From NCBI GenBank assembly GCA_900772695.1, contig CAAGRO010000016.1:1-22830 (forward strand): a stretch of DNA of 22,830 nt, in the 5' to 3' direction. Within the stretch, counting starts at the first letter, position 1, and each line of letters begins with the position of its first letter. The notes below the pieces were generated by a model, which searched no databases, was not told the origin of the DNA, and was given only the letters and a program-made list of their open reading frames with translations. Of this stretch, positions 15,183 through 22,080 are shown piece by piece. Origin of the DNA: an uncultured Oribacterium sp. (lineage in GTDB: Bacteria > Bacillota > Clostridia > Lachnospirales > Lachnospiraceae). Position numbers and translations under genes: made by a program.

Positions 15183-16433
15183 TTATACAATAGAAAAGAA
15201 TAAGGTTGCGAGCAGGACATTCGCGAGAATAGCGAATGGCTGTGCTGCGCCATAGCCTGCGGTCGGCTCCTCCGAACCGGTTGCACTGATGGCAGCACCG
15301 AGGCCCGGTGCCGATGTGCATCCACCGGCGATCGCACCGCTCAGGATGATCCAGTTGATTTTGAATACCTTATGACCGATGATGAAGGCAACCAGCACAG
15401 AGATGCCTTCTACGAAAATCGCCGTAATCGCCAGCTGTAAGCCGGATCCCATCAGAGAATTGATAACGTCATAGCCATAGCGGAGACCAACGACAGCCAT
15501 AAAGAAGGTAAGACCCGTCTGATACAGGATACCGAGTCCCTTCTGATCCATGCGGAAATTGACCGGTCCGATCTTTCCGATGTAGCTGAACACCAGTGCA
15601 GATACCAGGATGCCACCCGCTGCACCGAGGGAGAATGTACCGAAGCTTCCAAGCGGAATCTTGATATTTCCGATCAGGATACCGATGGCAGCGACGAGTG
15701 CGATGACCATGAAGTCAAGCGGTCCATCCTTCAGCTTCTTCTCTGTAGAAGTGCTTTCTGAAAGCTCCTTTTCATACGCGAGCTTCTCTGCAGCCACATC
15801 GATACCGAAAAGCTTCGGAAGAAGTGAAATCATAAGCACGATCACAAGTACACCGATCGGAAAGGCCACGGTATAGCCGAGACTGATGGCAGAGGACGCG
15901 GCCTCGAGCGCATCTCCGGAAACGACACTGCCGGCTGCATCAAGTGCAGTTCCATAGGCCGGGGTAGATGTCATCGCACCGGCGAACATACCGATGGTCT
16001 CATATTCCGTTACAGAAGGATTGCCTTTCAGTACGAGATGATACGCAACCACGGAAACGATCATGGAAATGATCGGAATCATCATACCGATGATCACGAA
16101 CTTCACACCATACTTCTTAAAAATCGCGCCGATGCTGCCACCAACCTTCATACCGATGGACACGAGGAAGAGCATCAGAAAGAACGTGAAGAACAGATTG
16201 CTTACGACACCCGTCTTTAAAACACTTGCCGCACTCGCGTATCCAGGTGCGCCCTCCTGCACGCCCTTCGCCCACGCCTGAGCGAAGTAGCCGATAGCGA
16301 TACCAGAGAAGATACCGCCGGATACTCCGAGTGAGAAATTACCGATCTTGATTTTTCCAATCAGCAGGCCGCTGGCGATTGCCAGGAAAATCATAAAAAA
16401 CTGATTTGTAAATACAGAAATCAACGTTGTCAT
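15183..16433 (-). CDS. AAE-family (AspT/YidE/YbjL-type) membrane transporter without TrkA-C insert
   Basis: A membrane carrier of about ten transmembrane segments. Two halves carry matching motifs: GNFSLGVSGGIFSGI early and GTFSLGAAGGILVSA later, plus MTSTPAYGTALDAAG and GGCTSAPGLGAA. This internal duplication is the hallmark of the aspartate:alanine exchanger family. At 416 residues it is about 130 shorter than AspT or YidE, and the central loop (about 215-240, charged, with ELSESTSTEKK) has no room for the TrkA-C regulatory domains. It starts 11 bases after the amidohydrolase gene with a GGGGAG site, so the two are tightly coupled. The cargo is presumably the substrate or product of the amidohydrolase, an organic acid; direction and coupling ion are unknown. 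Confidence 0.85.
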   Translation of the reverse strand: MTTLISVFTNQFFMIFLAIASGLLIGKIKIGNFSLGVSGGIFSGIAIGYFAQAWAKGVQEGAPGYASAASVLKTGVVSNLFFTFFLMLFLVSIGMKVGGSIGAIFKKYGVKFVIIGMMIPIISMIVSVVAYHLVLKGNPSVTEYETIGMFAGAMTSTPAYGTALDAAGSVVSGDALEAASSAISLGYTVAFPIGVLVIVLMISLLPKLFGIDVAAEKLAYEKELSESTSTEKKLKDGPLDFMVIALVAAIGILIGNIKIPLGSFGTFSLGAAGGILVSALVFSYIGKIGPVNFRMDQKGLGILYQTGLTFFMAVVGLRYGYDVINSLMGSGLQLAITAIFVEGISVLVAFIIGHKVFKINWIILSGAIAGGCTSAPGLGAAISATGSEEPTAGYGAAQPFAILANVLLATLFFSIV

Positions 16434-16444
16434 AGCTACTCCCC

Positions 16445-17452
16445 TTATACATGGAAAAGACGCTGTGCATTTCCATGCAGAACCTTCGCCTTATCTTCTT
16501 CTGTTAAATTCAGATTGTCAATGCACTTCAGTGTGCGCTCGATATATCCAGGTCCCTGCTCCGGGTCGAACGGCATATCCGTTGCAAATACGATATGATC
16601 CGGTCCGAAGAAATCAAGACCTGCTCGAATCGCAGATGTGGATCCGAAGGAAGCTGTATCCGCATAGAACTTACGGAAGGTATCGATCGGTGCACCCTTC
16701 ATCTTCGTCTTCGTCAGCTCCTCACGAAGCTCTGGAGCTGTACGTCCGCCGTACATCTTTAAACCATTTTCGATACGGCCCTCCAGCATCGGAATCATCG
16801 CACCGACATGGTGCGTGATGATCTTGATATTTGGAAAATCCTCGAAGATACCAGAGAAAGCAAGACGCATCATCGCAACCGTCGTCTGATACGGCCAGCC
16901 GATCGTGAACCAGAGCTCATACTTCGAGCGGTCCTCTGTCGGGAACTCCGGCACCATCTGCCCTCCGACTGGATGAATCAGGATCGGAAGATCATACTTT
17001 TCACAGGCTTCATAAATCGGCCAGTACTTCTCGGTATCGATCGCTTCACCGTTCATGTGGGTATAGATCTGAATACCCTTTGCACCCATATCCTTTACTC
17101 GCTTGATTTCTTCGACCGAGGCCTGCACATTATTAAACGGAAGACCCGCGATGAACCCCTCGTAATAATCCGGATTCTCCTCTACGATCTTCTTGATCTC
17201 ATCGTTACCGATCGCTGCAAGACGTGGAGACTTGTCTGGACCCGCGAAGGTCTCAACAGGTGGTGATACGATATTCGGAATCTGCTTATAACCCGGGAAC
17301 TGCTTCAGAACCTCGTTTCGCTTTTCCATATTCGACATGGAAGCAACATTCAGTGCGCGCTGGAACATATGTGACTTGTGTGGCGCTTCAGCCATACAGA
17401 TTTTCGCATACTCCGGCGGCATCAGATGACAAAATACATCAATCGACTTCAT
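16445..17452 (-). CDS. Amidohydrolase-superfamily protein, ACMSD/decarboxylase type
   Basis: A cytoplasmic TIM-barrel metal enzyme of the amidohydrolase-2 group (PF04909), whose known members mostly decarboxylate or hydrate aromatic or unsaturated carboxylic acids (ACMSD, gamma-resorcylate decarboxylase, LigJ). Recognisable blocks are ILIHPVGG (metal His160), MMRLAFSGIFEDFPNIK, ITHHVGAMIP (His214/His215) and FATDMPFD (Asp292). The N-terminal HxH metal motif reads Phe7-Cys8-His9, so the first histidine is missing. It is 335 residues, full length, and the first gene of the operon, 130 bases from the predicted start site. Its ribosome site is AAAGGG. Decarboxylation is the likeliest reaction, but hydrolysis is possible. 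Confidence 0.87.
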   Translation of the reverse strand: MKSIDVFCHLMPPEYAKICMAEAPHKSHMFQRALNVASMSNMEKRNEVLKQFPGYKQIPNIVSPPVETFAGPDKSPRLAAIGNDEIKKIVEENPDYYEGFIAGLPFNNVQASVEEIKRVKDMGAKGIQIYTHMNGEAIDTEKYWPIYEACEKYDLPILIHPVGGQMVPEFPTEDRSKYELWFTIGWPYQTTVAMMRLAFSGIFEDFPNIKIITHHVGAMIPMLEGRIENGLKMYGGRTAPELREELTKTKMKGAPIDTFRKFYADTASFGSTSAIRAGLDFFGPDHIVFATDMPFDPEQGPGYIERTLKCIDNLNLTEEDKAKVLHGNAQRLFHV

Positions 17453-17588
17453 AACTCTGCCCTTTCAAATTAGGATTATTCTGTTTCGAACTTTTTCGAA
17501 GGAGTCGCTCTCCGGATAACCACACCTTCGACTTCGATACGTTTATGCTATCAGAACATGCATGCAGTTTTCTCAGATTTTTATAAGC

Positions 17589-17626
17589 ATTATATGTACA
17601 AAATGGTCATTCTTCTTCGCACAATG
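17589..17626 (-). promoter_or_regulatory. Activator-dependent promoter of the six-gene operon
   Basis: A perfect TATAAT (17594-17589) has no recognisable -35 at 17 or 18 bases. Instead CATTGTGC (17626-17619) lies at about -44 to -37 relative to the predicted start near 17582, the place occupied by class II AraC activators. The leader to the first ATG is about 130 bases. Confidence 0.6.
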
Positions 17627-17675
17627 TCTACGGCCATCGGTGTTATGTTCATAATTTGCAATTATTTCGCCGTTT

Positions 17676-17774
17676 ATTGTGCATCCTGCCTTATTCCCCC
17701 CGCCTTATGGTTTTCTTACAAATAATCAGTCGCTATAGTTGCACAATGATGATCCAGCTGCTTTGTGCACAATG
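17676..17774. promoter_or_regulatory. Upstream GCACAATG boxes (candidate AraC binding sites)
   Basis: Three more copies of the box lie upstream: one inverted (TATTGTGC, 17676-17683) and two direct (17741-17748 and 17767-17774, 26 bases apart). The last is part of the palindrome TTGTGCACAA (17763-17772). With the promoter-proximal copy at 17619-17626 this makes four copies in 156 bases. Confidence 0.6.
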
Positions 17775-17866
17775 ACATGAAGTCCAACTATTCTCTCCCC
17801 TCTTGGATCATCCTGTATTGACTTTTCTGCGCGTTATTTGGATTTTACTGTCGTATCCGGCGTCCA

Positions 17867-17954
17867 AAGTTTATGGGGTCTGACCCCATTAAATTTTTCT
17901 AAACTGATTCTAAACTGAAGTTTATGGGGTCTGACCCCATTAATTTTTTCTAAA
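17867..17954. repeat. Dispersed palindromic repeat, copy C (two 51-base units)
   Basis: Two direct units begin at 17867 and 17918. Each has AAGTTTAT, the core GGGGTCTGACCCC (17875-17887 and 17926-17938) and an A/T-rich tail with TTTTTCTAAA; the second unit stops after that tail. Core spacing is 51 bases, the same as in copy A. The copy lies between the lysS terminator and the regulatory region of the six-gene operon. The gap 17453-18026 holds no gene; an apparent minus-strand frame across it is made by the repeat. Confidence 0.8.
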
Positions 17955-18026
17955 GACCACACCCCGAAGCGCATCCGCCCTCCGGTCCTCTCAAGGAAGC
18001 GCGAAGAGAAACGCATATATCCGCAC

Positions 18027-18075
18027 ATAAAAAGCGAAAGCCATGCCACAGGTTTCCCTGTAACATGGCTTTCGC
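18027..18075 (-). terminator. Rho-independent terminator of greA-lysS
   Basis: A 19-bp stem (18034-18052 with 18057-18075, two G-U pairs on the minus strand) closes on a GAAA tetraloop and is followed by TTTTTAT. It is about 100 bases beyond the lysS stop codon and is the strongest terminator in the window. Confidence 0.92.
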
Positions 18076-18174
18076 ACATTTATAAAAGAATATACAGCTT
18101 TTCTGCTTTTCATCGTTTCTTCTACATCATCCGGGAAGATGTGTATCAGAAATGCATCCAGGCGGATGTTACGA

Positions 18175-20121
18175 TCAGTACAGCTTCGCACCAGCCGGAA
18201 TCACGTCATCAAGCATCAGGAGGTTGAGTCCCTCGTGTCCGTCGTACTCGTAAACCGCGGAGATCAGCATGCCCTCGGACGGGATGCCCATCATCATTCG
18301 GGTCGGAAGGTTCGTGATGGCCACACAGGTCTTGCCTACCAGCTCCTCCGGCTCGTAATACTCGTGGATGCCGCTCAGAATGGTGCGCTTCTTCTCCGTT
18401 CCATCATTCAGTGTGAACTTGAGAAGCTTCTTTGACTTCGGAACCGCCTCACATGCCTCGATCTTCACCACTCTGAAATCCGACTTTGCGAAGGTGTCGA
18501 AATCGACGAAATCCTCGAACAGCGGCTCGATCTTCACCTTCGTGAGATCCAGCTGCTCTTCGGCCGTCTCCACTGCAGTGCTTGCTGCGGTCTTCTCTGC
18601 CTTCTCCGCCTTCTTATCCGCATTCAGGCTCTTCATGGTCGGGAAGAGCAGAACATCACGGATCGCCGGCGTATCGGTCAGCAGCATCACGAGACGGTCG
18701 ATACCATAGCCGATACCACCGGTTGGCGGCAGACCGATCTCGATGGCATGAAGGAAATCCTCGTCGGTGTGGTTCGCCTCTTCGTCACCGGCAGCCGCCA
18801 GTGCATCCTGTGCCTTGAAACGCTCGCGCTGATCGATCGGATCGTTCAGCTCGGAATATGCGTTACACATCTCACGACCGTAGATATAGAGCTCGAAACG
18901 CTCTACCTTCGTCGGATCGGAAGGCTTCTTCTTCGTCAGCGGAGAAATCTCCACCGGATGATCCATGATGAAGGTCGGCTGGATCATCTTCTCCTCACAG
19001 AAGGTCTCGAAGAAACCGTTCTCGATGTCACCGATCTTATGGTGTGCCTCATACGGAACGTTATGCTGATCTGCCAGTGCACGTGCCTCCTCGAGGGTCT
19101 TCACAGTATTGAAGTCAACACCGCACTCCTCCTTGATGGCATCGGTCATCGAGAGACGGCGGAACGGCTTGCCGAGATCGATCTCGGTGCCCTGGTAGCT
19201 GATGAGGGTCTTCCCGCATACCTTCTCTGCGAGGTAACGGAACATGCTCTCCGTGAGCTCCATCATGCCGTTGTAATCGGTATACGCCTGGTACAGCTCC
19301 ATCAGCGTAAACTCCGGATTATGACGGGTATCGACACCCTCATTACGGAATACACGGCCGATCTCGAATACGCGCTCAAGACCACCGACGATGAGACGCT
19401 TGAGGTAGAGCTCGAGGGAAATACGAAGCTTTACATCCTCGTTCAGTGCATTATAGTGCGTCTCAAACGGACGTGCAGCGGCACCGCCGGCATTCTCCAC
19501 CAGCATCGGTGTCTCCACCTCCATGAAGCCACGACCATCGAGGAAGTTACGGATCTCACGGATGATCTGAGAACGCTTGATGAAGACATTCTTCGAATCC
19601 TCGTTCATGATGAGGTCGACATAACGCTGACGGTATCTCGTATCGGTATCCTGCAGACCATGGAACTTCTCAGGAAGCGGATAGAGCGACTTCGACAGCA
19701 GCTCGAGAGACTGTGCATGCACGGAAATCTCACCCATCTTCGTCTTAAATACGAAGCCCTTCACACCGACGATATCACCGATATCCATCTTCTTGAACTT
19801 CTTATACTCATCCTCACCGAGCTCATCACGGGTGATGTACGCCTGGATACGGCCCTGCTTATCCTGGATATGGATGAAGGACGCCTTCCCCATCACACGC
19901 TTCTGCATGATACGGCCGGCGATCGATACCTGCTGATTCTCGAACTTCTCGAAATCATCCCGGATCTCCTGGCTGTGCTGCTCCTGATCGAACTTCGTAA
20001 TCTCGAAAGGATCCTGTCCGGCAGCCTGCAGCTCTGCAAGCTTCTCACGGCGTGCCTTTACGATATGGTTGGTATCCTCTACCGGAGCCTGATTCTTCTG
20101 GTTTTCCTGATTCTCTGCCAT
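18175..20121 (-). CDS. lysS: Lysyl-tRNA synthetase (class II) fused to a Trbp111-type tRNA-binding domain
   Basis: It charges tRNA-Lys with lysine in the cytoplasm. Residues 1-498 are a complete class II LysRS: an OB-fold anticodon domain (about 65-150), motif 2 in FEIGRVFRNEGVDTRHNPEF (252-271) and motif 3 GGIGYGIDRL (468-477). A charged Ala/Glu/Lys linker (about 499-528) leads to an extra domain (about 535-648) with NLPTRMMMGIPSEGMLISA, the signature of the Trbp111/MetRS-C-terminal tRNA-binding fold. Usual bacterial LysRS is about 500 residues, so 648 reflects this fusion. It follows greA by 138 bases with an AAGGAG site and ends at a strong terminator. The identity is secure; the effect of the appended domain is inferred to be tighter tRNA binding. 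Confidence 0.96.
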   Translation of the reverse strand: MAENQENQKNQAPVEDTNHIVKARREKLAELQAAGQDPFEITKFDQEQHSQEIRDDFEKFENQQVSIAGRIMQKRVMGKASFIHIQDKQGRIQAYITRDELGEDEYKKFKKMDIGDIVGVKGFVFKTKMGEISVHAQSLELLSKSLYPLPEKFHGLQDTDTRYRQRYVDLIMNEDSKNVFIKRSQIIREIRNFLDGRGFMEVETPMLVENAGGAAARPFETHYNALNEDVKLRISLELYLKRLIVGGLERVFEIGRVFRNEGVDTRHNPEFTLMELYQAYTDYNGMMELTESMFRYLAEKVCGKTLISYQGTEIDLGKPFRRLSMTDAIKEECGVDFNTVKTLEEARALADQHNVPYEAHHKIGDIENGFFETFCEEKMIQPTFIMDHPVEISPLTKKKPSDPTKVERFELYIYGREMCNAYSELNDPIDQRERFKAQDALAAAGDEEANHTDEDFLHAIEIGLPPTGGIGYGIDRLVMLLTDTPAIRDVLLFPTMKSLNADKKAEKAEKTAASTAVETAEEQLDLTKVKIEPLFEDFVDFDTFAKSDFRVVKIEACEAVPKSKKLLKFTLNDGTEKKRTILSGIHEYYEPEELVGKTCVAITNLPTRMMMGIPSEGMLISAVYEYDGHEGLNLLMLDDVIPAGAKLY

Positions 20122-20146
20122 AGCTTCTCCTTGCTTTATGCCAATG

Positions 20147-20178
20147 CAGACGACCGGGGCATCGTCCCCAGCCGTCTG
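20147..20178 (-). other. Strong hairpin in the greA-lysS gap
   Basis: On the minus strand CAGACGGCTGGGG pairs with CCCCGGTCGTCTG over a 6-base loop: 13 bp with two G-T pairs. It ends about 10 bases before the lysS ribosome site and has no T-tract. It may protect the lysS mRNA or influence its translation. No T-box signature was found here. Confidence 0.6.
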
Positions 20179-20259
20179 TCGTTATTTACCACTATATACG
20201 CATGCCCCGCAGCGTCTGCCAGCGGCCCATGCGACATTCTCACCCGTACGTCGTTTCGA

Positions 20260-20757
20260 TTACGCCTCGTGATCGTTGACGCGCTCTACCTCGAGAACGC
20301 GGAACTTGAGATCACCTGCCTCCGTCTCGACGGTCACCTCATCGCCCACCTTGTGGTGAAGAAGCGCCTTACCGACCGGAGCCTCGTTAGAAATCTTTCC
20401 GGTCAGGCTGTTCGCCTCCGAAGAACCCACGATGAAATAGGTCACTTCCTCATCGAACTCCTCATCATAGAGCTTCACACGGCAGCCGACATTGATCTCA
20501 CCCTCGACAGAGTCATCCACGACCTCAACATTCTTCAGCAGTGCCTCGAGCTCGACGATTCTCGCCTCGATGTCTCTCTGCTCATCCTTCGCTGCATCGT
20601 ACTCTGCGTTCTCGGAAAGATCGCCCTGCTCTCTCGCTTCCTTGATCTTCTCTGCGATCATCTGTCTCTGATTGACCTTCAGATCATGAAGCTCCGCCTC
20701 ATACTTGTTAAGACCTGCACGTGTCAGTAAATTCTTCTTTACCTGCTCTTCTGCCAT
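20260..20757 (-). CDS. greA: Transcription elongation factor GreA
   Basis: GreA enters the RNA polymerase secondary channel and stimulates cleavage of backtracked transcripts. The N-terminal coiled coil has EKIKEAREQGDLSENAEYDAAKDEQ, with the tip acidic residues Asp and Glu of GDLSENAEY that position the catalytic metal. The C-terminal FKBP-like domain contains GSSEANSLTGKISNEAPVGKALL. The frame is open to 20799, but MAEEQ at 20757 gives 165 residues, near the usual 158, with an AGGAG site 11 bases upstream. An alternative ATG at 20766 sits too close to that site. Its own promoter lies at 20879-20908, and it is probably cotranscribed with lysS. Confidence 0.95.
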   Translation of the reverse strand: MAEEQVKKNLLTRAGLNKYEAELHDLKVNQRQMIAEKIKEAREQGDLSENAEYDAAKDEQRDIEARIVELEALLKNVEVVDDSVEGEINVGCRVKLYDEEFDEEVTYFIVGSSEANSLTGKISNEAPVGKALLHHKVGDEVTVETEAGDLKFRVLEVERVNDHEA

Positions 20758-20828
20758 GTTCCCCATAGCTCCTTTCAAGACTTCCTTCTGCTCATCCACC
20801 CGCGATGAATCAGCAGTATTAATAGAAC

Positions 20829-20851
20829 AGTCCCCAAAATGGTCAGGGACT
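20829..20851. repeat. Inverted repeat in the greA leader
   Basis: AGTCCC (20829-20834) and GGGACT (20846-20851) are perfect inverted arms with an 11-base loop. It lies in the untranslated leader of greA, just after the predicted start site. No T-tract follows on the minus strand. Confidence 0.5.
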
Positions 20852-20878
20852 TCCCATCATCCATTTTCACAAATGCAT

Positions 20879-20908
20879 ATTTTAAAGCAAAAAGGCTTCT
20901 CTTGTCAA
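20879..20908 (-). promoter_or_regulatory. Promoter of greA-lysS
   Basis: On the minus strand a perfect TTGACA (20908-20903) is followed after 18 bases by TAAAAT (20884-20879). Transcription would start near 20872, leaving a leader of about 115 bases. Confidence 0.7.
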
Positions 20909-20947
20909 CCACTCCACGCCGCCCCTCCGGGCCCTCCTGCTGATCGA

Positions 20948-21901
20948 CTACCGCTTCATCGCGTCCACCAGCGCATACAGCTCCTCGATGCTCCCGGCGG
21001 TGTTCACCTTCCCGCGGAGCTTCGCCGAATCCGGATACCCCTCCGTATACCAGGCGATGTGCTTCCGCATCTCCCGGACCGTCGTGAACTCACCCTTATA
21101 CTGCAGCATCAGCTCCGTATGATGATGGATCATCGCGATCACCTCCTCGATGGAAGGCGCCGGCAGCAGCTCCCCCGTCCGGAGATACTCGACCGTTCGC
21201 CGGATCAGCCACGGATTTCCCTGGGCCCCGCGTGCGATCGCCACGCCGTCACAGCCCGTCTCGTCCATCATGCGCTTCGCATCCTCCGGCGTGAAGATGT
21301 CGCCGTTTCCGAACACCGGAATCTTCACCGCTTCCTTCACCCGCCGGATCACATCCCAGTCCGCCGCCCCGCTGTAGAGCTGCGCTCGCGTCCGGCCATG
21401 CACCGTCACCGCCGACACCCCGGCCTGCTCCGCCATCTTTGCGAACTCGACCGCCGTATCGTCCGTTTTCTGAAAACCCTTCCGGAACTTCACCGTCACC
21501 GGCTTATGACAGCGCTCCACCATCGCGTGCAGAATCTCGTACGCCAGCTCCGGATGATTCATCAGATCACTCCCCTCATGGTTGTTCACGATCTTCGCTA
21601 CCGGACAGCCCATATTCACATCGAGAAGATCGAACCGATCCTCGATCCGCGACGCAATCTCCGCCATGATCTCCGGCTCGGAACCGAACAGCTGCACCGC
21701 CACCGGATGCTCGTCCGCCCCGGTTCGCATCAGCTCCTCTGTATTCTTATTATGGTAGAGAATCGCCTTCGCACTGATCATCTCCGTCGTCGTCAGGCCG
21801 ACTCCCATCTCCCGGAGAATCGTCCGGTACGGAAGATCCGTCACCCCCGCCATCGGCGCCATCGCCACATTACTCGGCAGCTCCACATTTCCTATTCTCA
21901 T
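20948..21901 (-). CDS. dusB: tRNA-dihydrouridine synthase DusB
   Basis: This FMN enzyme reduces specific uridines in tRNA to dihydrouridine using NADPH. The TIM barrel starts with NVAMAPMAGVTDLPYR (11-26), the catalytic cysteine is Cys99 in NMGCPVAKIVNN, and the FMN phosphate site is in FGNGDIFTPEDA and GVAIARGAQGNPW. At 317 residues it is full length. Neighbours match the order common in Lachnospiraceae: a DUF6145-like gene before it and greA-lysS after it. No clear ribosome site is visible within 12 bases of this ATG, though the frame and start agree with the family. Confidence 0.95.
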   Translation of the reverse strand: MRIGNVELPSNVAMAPMAGVTDLPYRTILREMGVGLTTTEMISAKAILYHNKNTEELMRTGADEHPVAVQLFGSEPEIMAEIASRIEDRFDLLDVNMGCPVAKIVNNHEGSDLMNHPELAYEILHAMVERCHKPVTVKFRKGFQKTDDTAVEFAKMAEQAGVSAVTVHGRTRAQLYSGAADWDVIRRVKEAVKIPVFGNGDIFTPEDAKRMMDETGCDGVAIARGAQGNPWLIRRTVEYLRTGELLPAPSIEEVIAMIHHHTELMLQYKGEFTTVREMRKHIAWYTEGYPDSAKLRGKVNTAGSIEELYALVDAMKR

Positions 21902-21967
21902 GCACCTGTTCCCACCTGTTTCTGTCTCGTCACCGTATCTTCATCTGCTGTCATCCGCGGCCACCAG

Positions 21968-22054
21968 GCTCTGCACCACTCAGATGCCAGTCTATCGCAA
22001 GAAGCCACGGAAAGTGACTTTCCTTCGAGCTCTGCACCACTCGGATGCCAGCCT
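21968..22054. repeat. Direct repeat pair flanking a perfect palindrome
   Basis: A 26-base unit beginning GCTCTGCACCACTC occurs at 21968-21993 and 22029-22054, with two differences. Between them lies the 15-base palindrome GGAAAGTGACTTTCC at 22009-22023. The block fills most of the 179-base gap between the DUF6145-like gene and dusB. Confidence 0.75.
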
Positions 22055-22080
22055 GCCACGCATACGCCACATACTCAGGC

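Noticed and set aside
17834..18079. Minus-strand open frame of 81 codons
   Set aside because: It spans the lysS terminator and the dispersed repeat; the repeated NGVRPHKL segments are simply the translated GGGGTCTGACCCC units.
20122..20259. T-box or lysine riboswitch before lysS
   Set aside because: No AGGGTGG-type T-box signature and no terminator with a T-tract; only a plain hairpin is present.
18748..20730. Long plus-strand open frame (660 codons)
   Set aside because: Antisense to lysS and greA, both securely identified; the translation is Leu/Arg-rich with no motif.
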